A stretch of DNA of 64,000 bases from Limnohabitans sp. Rim8. GTDB lineage: Bacteria > Pseudomonadota > Gammaproteobacteria > Burkholderiales > Burkholderiaceae_C. The notes beneath the pieces are model-generated. The model ran no database searches and was not told the origin of the DNA. It saw only the letters and a list, made by a program, of their open reading frames with translations. This document shows, piece by piece, positions 45,044 through 54,141 of this stretch. Position numbers and translations under genes: made by a program. The stretch's first letter is position 1. The number at the start of each line of letters is the position of its first letter. The DNA lies in assembly GCA_945897465.1 (NCBI GenBank), contig CAMDFK010000022.1:1-64000 (forward strand), read 5' to 3'.

Positions 45044-45057
45044 AGGGAAACCTCTCA

Positions 45058-45072
45058 TTCGATAGTTCGAAC
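45058..45072. promoter_or_regulatory. Candidate ArsR operator
   Basis: TTCGATAGTTCGAAC contains TTCGA-TAGT-TCGAA and the perfect 8-bp palindrome GTTCGAAC, 15 bases before the GAPDH start. This is a fitting site for ArsR control of the whole operon. Confidence 0.55.
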
Positions 45073-45289
45073 ATTATGGAAGTTATTTGTGGCATTTTGA
45101 TGACGATCAGTGGGTGGATTGGGCCAAGCGAAACTGTCAGAAATTGCGTTCTTAAACCTATCGATTTGAGCTGTGAAAGATGGGTCGTACATGGTCAAAA
45201 CACAGTGATGAAAATTTCAAATTAATGACTCGATGATGAATATTTCACTGCTGAAAACCCATGAATTTTCCTTTGAGAATGCGGGTGAT
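45073..45289. other. Intergenic stretch between the arsenic operon and phoX, no gene seen
   Basis: The gap between the GAPDH start (45043) and phoX (45357) is 313 bases. Its ends hold the ArsR operator and a Pho box. The middle is AT-richer than its surroundings and shows no convincing reading frame, hairpin or repeat. Confidence 0.6.
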
Positions 45290-45321
45290 ATGTCACGATT
45301 TTTTCACGGACATTGTCTAAC
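45290..45321 (+). promoter_or_regulatory. Pho box and -10 of the first phoX
   Basis: ATGTCACGATTTTTTCAC (45290-45307) matches 12 of 18 consensus positions. TCTAAC (45316-45321) is a possible -10. AGGAG lies before the start at 45357. Confidence 0.6.
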
Positions 45322-45356
45322 CTGTATTGGCTTTTTAACCCACAGGAGTTTTTAAC

Positions 45357-47420
45357 ATGTCCAATCTCATTCGAGACGATGATGGCGTTTCCAACGCTTC
45401 TACCAACGACCACTTGCACGACCTCATTGAGCGTGAAATCGCTCGCAACCCAAGCCGCCGCAACATGCTCAAATCTGGCGCAGCGTTGGGATTGCTCGGT
45501 ATTTTCGGCAGCGCCTTGACAGCCTGCGGTGGCAGCTCGGCCCCTGCGGCTGGCAGCATCGGCTTCAAAGCCGTGGCCACCAGCAGCGGTGATGCCATTG
45601 TGGTGCCTGAGGGCTACACAGCTGATGTGATGTACCGCTGGGGTGACCCCATCATCGCCAATGCACCGGCCTTCAAGGGTGACGCCAGCGAGACTTGGCG
45701 TGAGCAGGAAGTCCAGTCGGGTGATAACCACGACGGCATCAACTTTTTCCCCTACCCCGGTACCGATGGCAACAGCCGCGGTATCTTGGCCATGAACCAC
45801 GAGTACATCAACCCCGAGTACTTTCTGAATGTGGCCAACTTCTTCAAACCTGAAATTCCTGACAACACCAAAAAAATGCTTGCTGGACACGGTGTGTCCG
45901 TGATTGAAGTTCGCCGTAACGCAGCAGGTAAGTGGGAATATGTCAAGGACTCCCCATACAACCGCCGCATTACCGGCTACACACCCATGACGATCACGGG
46001 CCCTGCTGCGGGCAACGATTTGCTCAAGACCGCCGCCGACGCCACCGGCACCGAAGTGTTGGGCACCCTCAACAACTGCGGCGCTGGCCAGACGCCTTGG
46101 GGCACCTTCATCACCTGTGAAGAAAACTTTAACGGCTACTTTGGCACCGACGCAGCAGGCTGGACACCCAATACGCTGCAAAGCCGTTATGGACTGCGTG
46201 CGACTGGCTTCGGTTATGGCTGGCACAAAGGCGATCCACGTTTCGATCTGGCTGTTAACCCCAATGAACCCAACCGACACGGCTGGGTGGTCGAAATCGA
46301 TCCTTACGCGCCCAACAGCAAGCCCAAGAAGCGCACTGCCCTGGGCCGCTTCAAGCACGAAAACGCAGAATGTGTGCTGTCCAAAACCAACAAAGCAGTT
46401 GTCTATACCGGTTGCGACGAGGTCAACGAGTACCTCTATAAGTTTGTGTCCACCGGCACTTATGACCCGGCGAACAAGGCCAGTGGCGCCAACTTACTCG
46501 ATGCAGGCATCTTGTACGTGGCCCGCTTTGACGCTGGCACCGTGGTGGGTGACAACCAAGGCACGGGCGTCTGGTTACCTTTGGTCCATGGCCAAAACGG
46601 CTTGACCGCCGAAAACGGCTTTGCCAACCAAGCCGAGGTCTTGATCAAGGCCCGTCAGGCCGCAGACCGCGTCGGCGCCACCATGATGGACCGTCCTGAG
46701 TGGGTGGCAGCCAATCGCACCAAGCCAGGTGAAGTGTTTCTGGCCTGTACCAACAACAGCCGTCGTGGTGTTGGTACAGCATCCTCCAACAAGCAAGATG
46801 GAACTTCTGCAGCCAGTTCAGCTAACCCAGCCGTTGATGAAGCCAATCCACGCGCTGATAACCGTTGGGGCCATGTGGTGCGCATCAATGAAATGGGCTC
46901 TGACGCCGCAGCCACCACTTTCAACTGGGACATCTTCGTGATCGCCGGTAATCCAGCCTTGGAAGGCGCCAAGAAAGGCTCGAGCAACATTGACGCCAAC
47001 AACACCTTCAACTCACCAGATGGCATCCAGGTGGACCCCGAAGGCCGTCTCTGGATCCAAACGGATGGCAGCTATGCCAATACAGGTAATTTCGTGAATC
47101 AAGGCAATAACCAGATGTTGGTGGCCGACATCGCGACTAAGAAGATCACCCGCTTCCTGGTCGGCCCTGCAGGTTGTGAAGTGACAGGTGTTTGCTGGAC
47201 CCCAGACGGCCGCACCATGTTCATCAACATCCAGCACCCCGGTGAAGTGGGTAGCCACCCTAACGCGCCTGCCGGATACAAGACTGCGACAGATAAGGAT
47301 GCTTGGACCAATGCCAACCCAACGGCTTTCTCCAAGTGGCCTGACGGCGCGAGCGCTGGTCGTCCGCGCTCAGGCACGGTGGTGATTCGCAAAAACGATG
47401 GTGGCGTGATCGGCACCTGA
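45357..47420 (+). CDS. phoX: PhoX-family alkaline phosphatase, Tat lipoprotein
   Basis: A 687-residue secreted phosphatase of the iron/calcium PhoX family that frees phosphate from organic monoesters. A Tat signal (SRRNMLKSG) is followed by a hydrophobic stretch and a lipobox LTAC at about residue 58, so the mature protein is probably lipid-anchored. The cofactor region is NNCGAGQTPWGTFITCEENF, whose first Cys corresponds to the metal-bridging Cys of Pseudomonas PhoX. Other motifs are MNHEYINPEYF, RFKHENAECVL and FINIQHPGEVGSHPN. A Pho box precedes it, and strong hairpins (47429-47489) follow. A second PhoX is encoded at 50307-52532. Confidence 0.92.
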   Translation: MSNLIRDDDGVSNASTNDHLHDLIEREIARNPSRRNMLKSGAALGLLGIFGSALTACGGSSAPAAGSIGFKAVATSSGDAIVVPEGYTADVMYRWGDPIIANAPAFKGDASETWREQEVQSGDNHDGINFFPYPGTDGNSRGILAMNHEYINPEYFLNVANFFKPEIPDNTKKMLAGHGVSVIEVRRNAAGKWEYVKDSPYNRRITGYTPMTITGPAAGNDLLKTAADATGTEVLGTLNNCGAGQTPWGTFITCEENFNGYFGTDAAGWTPNTLQSRYGLRATGFGYGWHKGDPRFDLAVNPNEPNRHGWVVEIDPYAPNSKPKKRTALGRFKHENAECVLSKTNKAVVYTGCDEVNEYLYKFVSTGTYDPANKASGANLLDAGILYVARFDAGTVVGDNQGTGVWLPLVHGQNGLTAENGFANQAEVLIKARQAADRVGATMMDRPEWVAANRTKPGEVFLACTNNSRRGVGTASSNKQDGTSAASSANPAVDEANPRADNRWGHVVRINEMGSDAAATTFNWDIFVIAGNPALEGAKKGSSNIDANNTFNSPDGIQVDPEGRLWIQTDGSYANTGNFVNQGNNQMLVADIATKKITRFLVGPAGCEVTGVCWTPDGRTMFINIQHPGEVGSHPNAPAGYKTATDKDAWTNANPTAFSKWPDGASAGRPRSGTVVIRKNDGGVIGT

Positions 47421-47428
47421 TACAAGCC

Positions 47429-47489
47429 AATGGCAAACTCGGTTTGCCATTGAGTTTGAACCACCCTGAGGGTGGCCCTATTTATTTTT
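47429..47489 (+). terminator. Double hairpin terminator after the first phoX
   Basis: AATGGCAAAC-TCG-GTTTGCCATT (47429-47451) is a perfect 10-bp stem with a 3-base loop. CCACCC-TGA-GGGTGG (47461-47475) follows, with a T-rich tail ending TTTATTTTT. Together they look like an efficient rho-independent terminator separating phoX from the next genes. Confidence 0.8.
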
Positions 47490-47515
47490 ACCGATCAAAT
47501 GGTGGTGGATGCCGC

Positions 47516-48622
47516 ATGATTGAAATGCTTAGACAACTTCTCCAAGTGACGCATGTCAGAGATCCACATTTGAAGTGCAGGTCGCTGATCGCGCTGTTCT
47601 TGGTTTTTGGCCTCATGGGATGCGGGGGGGGCAGCAATGCTCTTGCTGTTTCCGAAGTTGGCACTTCAGCAGGGACATCGGTTGAATCACCTGTAGCCAA
47701 CCCTTTGATCAGGGTATTGGAAAAACCCGTGCTGTCCTTCACCGACACGGGTCTGAGCGTGACCGATGGTGTGACCCGCATTGGTGCATGGGAGGTCAGC
47801 ACTTTAGAGGGCTGGGAGTATTCTTTTGACCAGGGAGTGAGTTGGATTCAAGGGGTCGGAGACAACTTTGATGTCCAAGGCGATGGTGCCAAAACCATCT
47901 GGGTTCGCGCTCGTGATGAGCTTGGCAACACATCGGACATCGTCATGGTCAGTTGCGTGCTGGATACCATGCCGCCGGCACCATTGCAGACGGAAATCGA
48001 AAACCAGGACCAGACCCGCTTGGTGCGTGTCATGGGCCTAGAGCCGCAAAGCCGCTGGGAATACTCCGTGGACGAGCAGCGGAGCTGGTGGCCGGGCGCA
48101 GGCGATCGTTTGGCGGTCATGGGCAATGCTGTGTCGGTGTTGTCACTTCGCCAGGTGGACCAGGCAGGCAACCTGTCTTCTGTGGGGACGGTCAACCTTC
48201 GGGAGTCGGGCAATCAGACATGGCATGAAGCATCGAACAATCCAATGCAGCCCAGCGTGTTGTCATTGCAGCAGGCTCGGACGGTGTTGTTGCATGGTTC
48301 AGTGGTCCGAGGAGATGCCGACTATGTGCGATGGGAAGTTCCAGCAGGTTTAAGGCTGAGATCGATGCGGCTGGTGCACTATGTGTCTGCTGACCCTGTT
48401 GCTTTTTTTGCCTTGCAACGCTCTGCGGTCTTTGATGCCGGCATCGATGTGAGCCGCATGATGGTCTACGGCCACATGGGTCCACAGGACCTTAAGCGCA
48501 ACGTGGTTGAGAACGTAATGCCAGAACAGTTGCGTGCCGGCTTCATGACTTTGTGGTTCCAACAGACGGGCCCTCAGGCTACTGACTATGCCATTGAACT
48601 CGAATTTGAGCCTGCGTCGTGA
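47516..48622 (+). CDS. Lipoprotein with Ig-like repeats and a PPC-like C-terminus
   Basis: A 368-residue exported protein of unknown role. The signal peptide ends at the lipobox LMGC. Two Ig-like repeats follow: GWEYSFDQGVSWIQGVGDNF (near 102-165), and RWEYSVDEQRSWWPGAGDRL (near 190-250), each ending in D-x-x-GN-S. The last 120 residues (HGSVVRGDADYVRWEVPAGL to TDYAIELEFEP) resemble a bacterial pre-peptidase C-terminal beta-sandwich, a domain usually attached to secreted proteases. The next gene, 4 bases away, encodes such a protease, so the pair may form a two-protein version. ATG 47516 is chosen to start the signal peptide. Confidence 0.72.
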   Translation: MIEMLRQLLQVTHVRDPHLKCRSLIALFLVFGLMGCGGGSNALAVSEVGTSAGTSVESPVANPLIRVLEKPVLSFTDTGLSVTDGVTRIGAWEVSTLEGWEYSFDQGVSWIQGVGDNFDVQGDGAKTIWVRARDELGNTSDIVMVSCVLDTMPPAPLQTEIENQDQTRLVRVMGLEPQSRWEYSVDEQRSWWPGAGDRLAVMGNAVSVLSLRQVDQAGNLSSVGTVNLRESGNQTWHEASNNPMQPSVLSLQQARTVLLHGSVVRGDADYVRWEVPAGLRLRSMRLVHYVSADPVAFFALQRSAVFDAGIDVSRMMVYGHMGPQDLKRNVVENVMPEQLRAGFMTLWFQQTGPQATDYAIELEFEPAS

Positions 48623-48626
48623 CACC

Positions 48627-50213
48627 ATGCGCATGACGATGGCCGGTATGCTGATGGCTTGTTTGCTGTCAGCGTGCGGTGGGGGTGACTCAGGGGCTTT
48701 CATCTCTGCACCGCCTTTGCCGCCGGAGGTGGTGGGTCCGGACCCCTTGTTGTCGAAACAGTGGCACCTGTTCAATAACGGTCAAAGTGGTGGTGTGCCA
48801 GGCATGGACCTGGGGCTTGGGGGTGTCAAAGAGACAGGCCGCGGCGTTTTGATGGCCTTTGTCGATGGGGCTGTGCAAATCAGGCATCCCGATTTGGTGG
48901 CCAATCTGTACACAGTCGGTGGCTATCTGCCCATTGCGGATCCCTCTCCAGAAACGGCACCACCAGATGCACCTTACAAGGACACAGCAGGCGCTTGGGA
49001 TGACGCCCATGGCACGGCGGTCGTGGGCATTGCCCTGGCACGTGCCAACAACAGCAAGGGCGGTCGTGGCGTGGCCCCTGAAGCCCGATTTATGGCCTTC
49101 AATGGCCTGTCGAACGGACGAGTCGGAGACGCCTTGCGAGCGGCCGTTGAACAAGGTGCAGACATTGTCAACAACAGTTGGGGTTTTCTGGATCCACAAA
49201 AGAGCGGCGACCAGCTTTACCAAAGCGCCGATCCAGTTTGGCGCGAAGCCCTCGATCGCGCAGTCACTCAAGGTCGCCAAGGACGCGGTACTGTCGTGGT
49301 GTTTGCTGCGGGCAACGGCGGTGGTGGTGATGACAGTAACCGTGATGGTTATGCCAATCACCCCGGTGTATTGGCAGTAGGTGCTGTTGATCACCAAGGC
49401 CGCCCTCCAGCCTATGCGGAGCCTGGTTCGAATGTGCTTGTCAGCGCACCCTCCGTGGCGCTGGCACAGAACTTTTTTGGGGAGTCTGCTATATGGACCA
49501 CAGACTTGGCTGGTCCAAGAGGGCTTTCAGGCGGTAAGGAATCTGACATAGCCGACTATGCAGCTTTTTCTGGAGGCACATCGGCCTCAGCACCCATGGT
49601 CTCAGGCGTCGTAGCTTTGATGCTCCAAGCCAACCCTTCTTTAAGTTGGCGCGACGTGCGCTGGTTGTTGGCACGCACCGCGAGGCCAGCATCACTTGGG
49701 CCACTGGAAACAGCTGCTTCGGCCATGAACAGCCATGGATTTCATCCTTTGGTGGGTTTTGGTCGCGTTCACGCAGCAGATGCAGTGGATGTTGCCCGTG
49801 TTTTCCGTGGCTTGCCAGTTGAACGCCAATGCAACAGTGGCTGGCTCAGTGCCCCGCAAGCGATTGCAGATGCACCCGACCCGGGACTGATTTTGGAACA
49901 CCGTTTCCCGAGTTGTGACTTGTCGGTTGTGGAGTCAGTCCAATTGACAGTCAAGATCGAGCATGCTTATGGCGCAGATTTACAAATGGTCTTGACTTCG
50001 CCGGCGCAGCGTCAAAGCTTGTTGGCTCGGCCTCATTTGTGCAATGTGGATTTCAAGGGCGTTTGTGGCGACTTCAGTCAAGGTTGGACCTTTCACAGCG
50101 TTCGCCACATGGGGGAAGAGGCTTCAGGTATTTGGCGATTGCATATTCAGGATCTTCAAGAGGAAGATTCTGGTCGATTGGTTCAATGGAGTCTGGTGGT
50201 CACGGGACATTGA
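48627..50213 (+). CDS. Kexin-like S8 serine protease with P-domain, lipoprotein
   Basis: A 528-residue secreted endopeptidase. The signal peptide ends with lipobox LSAC. The subtilisin triad is visible: Asp in LMAFVDGAVQIRHPDL, His in AWDDAHGTAVVGIALA, Ser in FSGGTSASAPMVSGVVALM, with the oxyanion Asn in VNNSWGF and a calcium-type loop GGGGDDSNRDGY. The C-terminal 130 residues (SVQLTVKIEHAYGADLQMVL to LVQWSLVVTGH) are a P or proprotein-convertase domain. A propeptide is short or absent. It lies between a possible accessory lipoprotein and the second phoX. The target is unknown. Confidence 0.87.
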   Translation: MRMTMAGMLMACLLSACGGGDSGAFISAPPLPPEVVGPDPLLSKQWHLFNNGQSGGVPGMDLGLGGVKETGRGVLMAFVDGAVQIRHPDLVANLYTVGGYLPIADPSPETAPPDAPYKDTAGAWDDAHGTAVVGIALARANNSKGGRGVAPEARFMAFNGLSNGRVGDALRAAVEQGADIVNNSWGFLDPQKSGDQLYQSADPVWREALDRAVTQGRQGRGTVVVFAAGNGGGGDDSNRDGYANHPGVLAVGAVDHQGRPPAYAEPGSNVLVSAPSVALAQNFFGESAIWTTDLAGPRGLSGGKESDIADYAAFSGGTSASAPMVSGVVALMLQANPSLSWRDVRWLLARTARPASLGPLETAASAMNSHGFHPLVGFGRVHAADAVDVARVFRGLPVERQCNSGWLSAPQAIADAPDPGLILEHRFPSCDLSVVESVQLTVKIEHAYGADLQMVLTSPAQRQSLLARPHLCNVDFKGVCGDFSQGWTFHSVRHMGEEASGIWRLHIQDLQEEDSGRLVQWSLVVTGH

Positions 50214-50250
50214 ACAGACCCAAAATTTTGAAGTGGCTGTGATTATTTGG

Positions 50251-50285
50251 GTGACATCAAATTTTCATTTCTAAGTGGCCAAAAT
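50251..50285 (+). promoter_or_regulatory. Pho box and -10 of the second phoX
   Basis: GTGACATCAAATTTTCAT (50251-50268) matches 13 of 18 consensus positions. CAAAAT (50280-50285), 11 bases on, fits a -10 at 4 of 6. The leader would be short. Confidence 0.6.
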
Positions 50286-50306
50286 GATGTTTTTGAAATG
50301 CAATTT

Positions 50307-52532
50307 ATGTCACACCACGACCTCGACCCCATTCACAACACCTCCAACAATCCCCACTTTCAGGATGTCCTGAGCCAGTCCCTGCACAACCCGATGCGCC
50401 GCGGTTTGCTGCGTGGCGGCTTGGGCTTGGCTGGCCTGGCCATGCTGCCCGGTTGCGCCACCTTGACTTCGGGCATGGCTGCTGCGCCCAAGGCGCTGGG
50501 TTTTCCTTCTGTTGAAAAGAGCTTGCTCGACAACGTGATGCTGCCGCCCGGCTACCAATACAGTGTGTTGCACGCCACAGGCGACGCGCTGGATTCGGCG
50601 CTTGCTGCGTACTCGAACAAAGGCACAGAAGCGGACGACTGGTCGCGCCGTGTGGGCGATCACCACGATGGCATGGACATCTATTACATCGATGCCAACG
50701 GCCGCTATTCCGAAAAAGAAACCGGTCGCGCTGTGCTGTGTGTGAACCACGAGAGCTCGGCTGACGCCCATTTCATGCACCCCAACGGCCAAACGTCCAA
50801 CGGCATGGCTGGCAAAAAGTTCTCTCAATTCGGCGACTGGGACTTGGGTGCTCGACCCGAACTGGAAGTGCTCAAAGAGATCAACCACCACGGCGTGTCG
50901 GTGGTGGAGATCGTCAAGACGCCCCAAGGCTGGCGTGTCAAGCAGGACTCGCCGCTGAACCGTCGTATCACCGCACAAACGCCCGTGCGCATCAGCGGTC
51001 CCCGTGCTGACATCAATGCGATTCGCAGCTTCATGATCACCCGCTGGGACACTGCAGGCTCCATGGCGCGTGGCACGCTGAACAACTGCGGTCATGGCAA
51101 AACACCTTGGGGCACTTATTTGGGCTGTGAAGAAAACTGGGCTTACTATTTCCAAGCCACGGCCAATGGGGCTGCACTGCCTGCCAAAGAAGTGGCTTCG
51201 CGCAAGCGCTACGGCGTCGCTTCTGCCGCACCTGCAGCGGGAGTCAAGAAAGCTGCCAGTCAAGGCTGGCACACCGTGTCGGCCACTGACGACCGTTTTG
51301 CCCGTTGGAACTTGGCGGCCACTGGCGCCAACGCAGAGAAAGACTTCCGCAACGAAGCCAACACTTTTGGTTTCAACGTCGAAATCGATCCCTTGTCACC
51401 CAATTCCACACCCGCCAAGCGCGTGGCCATGGGCCGCTTCGCACACGAAGCTGCGGTGTGCAGCCTGCCTGTGGCCGGTCAGCCCTTGGCGTTTTACATG
51501 GGCTGTGACGCCCGCAACGAATACATCTACAAGTTCGTGTCCACAGCAGTGTGGGACCCGCGTGATGTGGGTGGCGGCATGGTGGCCGGTGACAAGTACC
51601 TGAGCGAAGGCAAGCTGTACGCTGCAAGTTTCAACGCCACAGGCCAAGGTGAGTGGTTGGAGTTGACCATCGCTGACCCGCGCATTGCCAACCACAGTGC
51701 TTACAAGTTTGCCAACCAAGCCGATGTGTACGTCAATGCCCGTCACGCCGCAGACGCTGTGGGCGCGACCAAGATGGACCGCCCGGAGTGGGGCGCCGTG
51801 AACTACCGCAACGGCGAGGTGTACTTTGCGCTGACCAACAACAGCGCATCCAATCGCACACCCGCCAAGGTCGATGCAGCCAACCCACGTGCCTACATGG
51901 ACTTGGACGGCAAAAAAGGCATGGGCAACCCGCATGGCCACATCATCCGCTTCAAAGAGCCAGGCCACCAAGCCACGGCCAAAACCTTTGCCTGGGACAT
52001 CTTCTTGTTTGGCGCCGAGGAAGACTCGGGCGACGCCAACCTGTCGGGCTTGACCGCCAAGAACTCGTTCTCATCGCCAGACGGCTTGTGGTTCAGCAAA
52101 GCCACCGGCATTTGCTGGATCCAGACCGATGACGGCGCCTTCACCGACGAGACCAACTGCATGATGCTGGCCGCTATTCCGGGCCAAGTGGGTGACGGCG
52201 GCAAAGTGACCGTGAAAAACAAAATGGTGGTGGGTGGTACTGAGCAAAGCGGCACGCAAGAGACTTTCTTGGGTGCAGCTTTAGGCGAGGCCAAGCTGCG
52301 CCGTTTCCTGGTTGCCCCACCTGGTGCGGAAGTGACCGGCATCACCGAGACGCCCGATGGTCGCACCTTGTTTGTCAACATCCAGCACCCGGGTGAGAAA
52401 TCCAAGCCTGTGGCTACAGGCTCGGCGCCCCAAAGCATGTGGCCTGGCAACACAGGTTACGGCCCACAAGGCCGCCCACGTTCTGCCACCATCGTGATCA
52501 CCCGCAAAGACGGTGGTGTGATCGGGCTGTAA
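50307..52532 (+). CDS. phoX: PhoX-family phosphatase, second copy, Tat lipoprotein
   Basis: A 741-residue secreted phosphatase of the PhoX family. A twin-arginine motif MRRGLLRGG near residue 31 is followed by a short hydrophobic stretch and lipobox LPGC, so it is probably a Tat-exported lipoprotein. The cofactor region NNCGHGKTPWGTYLGCEENW matches that of the first PhoX, as do VNHESSADAHF, RFAHEAAVCSL and FVNIQHPGEKSKP. It differs by insertions (for example near residues 290-320 and 600-680), so it is an old paralogue and not a recent copy. ATG 50307 or 50298 could be the start. It has its own Pho box. Confidence 0.9.
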   Translation: MSHHDLDPIHNTSNNPHFQDVLSQSLHNPMRRGLLRGGLGLAGLAMLPGCATLTSGMAAAPKALGFPSVEKSLLDNVMLPPGYQYSVLHATGDALDSALAAYSNKGTEADDWSRRVGDHHDGMDIYYIDANGRYSEKETGRAVLCVNHESSADAHFMHPNGQTSNGMAGKKFSQFGDWDLGARPELEVLKEINHHGVSVVEIVKTPQGWRVKQDSPLNRRITAQTPVRISGPRADINAIRSFMITRWDTAGSMARGTLNNCGHGKTPWGTYLGCEENWAYYFQATANGAALPAKEVASRKRYGVASAAPAAGVKKAASQGWHTVSATDDRFARWNLAATGANAEKDFRNEANTFGFNVEIDPLSPNSTPAKRVAMGRFAHEAAVCSLPVAGQPLAFYMGCDARNEYIYKFVSTAVWDPRDVGGGMVAGDKYLSEGKLYAASFNATGQGEWLELTIADPRIANHSAYKFANQADVYVNARHAADAVGATKMDRPEWGAVNYRNGEVYFALTNNSASNRTPAKVDAANPRAYMDLDGKKGMGNPHGHIIRFKEPGHQATAKTFAWDIFLFGAEEDSGDANLSGLTAKNSFSSPDGLWFSKATGICWIQTDDGAFTDETNCMMLAAIPGQVGDGGKVTVKNKMVVGGTEQSGTQETFLGAALGEAKLRRFLVAPPGAEVTGITETPDGRTLFVNIQHPGEKSKPVATGSAPQSMWPGNTGYGPQGRPRSATIVITRKDGGVIGL

Positions 52533-52550
52533 AGCCCTGGGGCCAAGTGT

Positions 52551-53072
52551 TCAGAGCAAGCGAGGTATGGCCTCGACGTCCTCGGCGAACATTTGGCCCT
52601 TTTCTGCCAACAGCACTTTATGCTGGCTGTTCATCAAGAGCGTGATGGGCAAGCCCTTGGGCTTGGGAAATTGTTTGCGCCACTCGGTGCTGGCCCAAGC
52701 TGCGGGGAAGGTGTAACCCCGTTTTTGCAGATAAGCCTGCGCGTCTTCGGGCTTTTTGTCGATGGACAAGGCCAGCATGCGCAAACCTCGGCTTTTTTGT
52801 GAAAGCCAGAGGGCCTGCATGCTGGGACTTTGCAGGGCGCAAAAAGGGCAGGTGCTGGACCACCAATACAGCAGCAATGGCTGGCGCTCGTGTTGAAAGT
52901 CTTGGCCAGTGAGCAAACGGATGGGCGGTACTTTCAAAACGTCGCCGACTTTGGGCATGGCAGGTGCCATGGCTTCCAGGGCGGCTTCAGAGGGGGCTTG
53001 TGCACGGGCCCACGGCCAAAAGGCACCCAGGCCTAAACCCAGTGTCAGCTGTCTGCGTTTTGCAAAATTCAT
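52551..53072 (-). CDS. TlpA/ResA-like thiol-disulfide protein
   Basis: A 173-residue exported thioredoxin-fold protein. The signal region MNFAKRRQLTLGLGLGAFWP looks Tat- or Sec-type, and the active site is WWSSTCPFCALQSP (C-x-x-C) in TlpA context. The rest (LSIDKKPEDAQAYLQKRGYTF and KGLPITLLMN with the cis-Pro) is normal for the family. It probably reduces disulfides in the periplasm. ATG 53072 is chosen to start the signal peptide. It follows the MBL-fold gene on the minus strand with about 60 bases between. Confidence 0.83.
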   Translation of the reverse strand: MNFAKRRQLTLGLGLGAFWPWARAQAPSEAALEAMAPAMPKVGDVLKVPPIRLLTGQDFQHERQPLLLYWWSSTCPFCALQSPSMQALWLSQKSRGLRMLALSIDKKPEDAQAYLQKRGYTFPAAWASTEWRKQFPKPKGLPITLLMNSQHKVLLAEKGQMFAEDVEAIPRLL

Positions 53073-53132
53073 GGGCAACTCATGCTGCATGCGCAGGACG
53101 TTTTCGGATTTGTTGGGAACTTGGGCCACGGT

Positions 53133-54065
53133 TTACTGCATTTCCATTTCCAGGTAAGTGCGGTTGGCCAGCTGGGGCAGCCAGACATCCACATGCTGCA
53201 GGTGCTTGAAAGGGGCCGCATCGAAGCTTTTGACGGCCGCGCCAATGTCGGTGCCCACATCAACGGCTTTGCCCATGTGTGCCCTCAAAGCGGTAAGCAA
53301 AGCCCCAGTGTCCTTTTGGGCTTGCGCCAAGGTGGTCACGCGGCCATGGCCGGGCACCACCACTTGAGGATTGAGCGCTTGCAGTGCGGCAAAGGACTGA
53401 ACCCAAGTCTTGGTTTTGCTGACCGGGTGCAGGCCCAAAATGCGGTCCACATACACCACATCGCCCGTGAACAACACGCCAGTTTGTGGCAACCAGACCA
53501 TGCTGTCACCCGGTGTGTGACCACCGCCCCGGTGCACCACCTGCACCGTCACGCCGCCCCATTGGAGCGTGGTGTCAGCCTCGGTCAACCAGCGGGTTGG
53601 CATCACCACCTCGGTGCCTGCCAATCTCTCTTTGAGCACGGGCGCATTGCTGCGCAGATGCTCAGGCCCTCGGGCTTTCATGTCGGCTCGACCGTTGGCA
53701 TGGGCCAGGATCTCGGCGCCTTGGTTCTTGAAGAAGCCATTGCCCATCCAGCGGTGGTCTTGCCCACCCGTGTTGATGACCCATCGGATGGGTTGACTGG
53801 TTACTTTTTTCGCGGCTTCGGCGATTTTTTGGGCGCCTTGCATGCTGGCGCCACTGTCGATCAGCAATGCCCCTGCATGGGTCACCAACAGTCCGAAGTT
53901 GGCATTCAAGGCCTCGTTGTCATAGGTGCGGCCCTCGGTGTCGCCCACATACACGTAGATGTTGGGGGCCACGGGGTGGAAAACCACCTCGACAGCCCAT
54001 GTGTTCAGACTCAGTAGCAAGGCCCAAGCAAGCAGAAAGAGCCGGAGAGCAGGGGGGAAATGCAT
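53133..54065 (-). CDS. Exported MBL-fold hydrolase with altered metal motif
   Basis: A 310-residue protein with signal peptide (RLFLLAWALLLSLNTWAV) and a metallo-beta-lactamase fold: LLVTHAGALLIDSGAS, VVHRGGGHTPGDSMVWLPQ, LFTGDVVYVDRILG and VVVPGHGRV. The usual first zinc motif HxHxDH is replaced by NTGGQDHRWMGN, keeping only the last Asp-His. The later His of GGHTPGD, Asp of TGDVV and His of PGHG are retained. One metal site should thus be lost or changed. It is paired with the TlpA-like gene. The substrate is unknown. Confidence 0.83.
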   Translation of the reverse strand: MHFPPALRLFLLAWALLLSLNTWAVEVVFHPVAPNIYVYVGDTEGRTYDNEALNANFGLLVTHAGALLIDSGASMQGAQKIAEAAKKVTSQPIRWVINTGGQDHRWMGNGFFKNQGAEILAHANGRADMKARGPEHLRSNAPVLKERLAGTEVVMPTRWLTEADTTLQWGGVTVQVVHRGGGHTPGDSMVWLPQTGVLFTGDVVYVDRILGLHPVSKTKTWVQSFAALQALNPQVVVPGHGRVTTLAQAQKDTGALLTALRAHMGKAVDVGTDIGAAVKSFDAAPFKHLQHVDVWLPQLANRTYLEMEMQ

Positions 54066-54141
54066 GGTTCATTCCAAAAGGCTTGAAATGACCAATATAA
54101 GCCAACACAAATGCTTACGCAGCAAAACTGCGCAGAAATAA

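Noticed and set aside
45134-45151. Second Pho box further upstream of phoX (CTGTCAGAAATTGCG)
   Set aside because: Only the first half-site matches; the second half does not.
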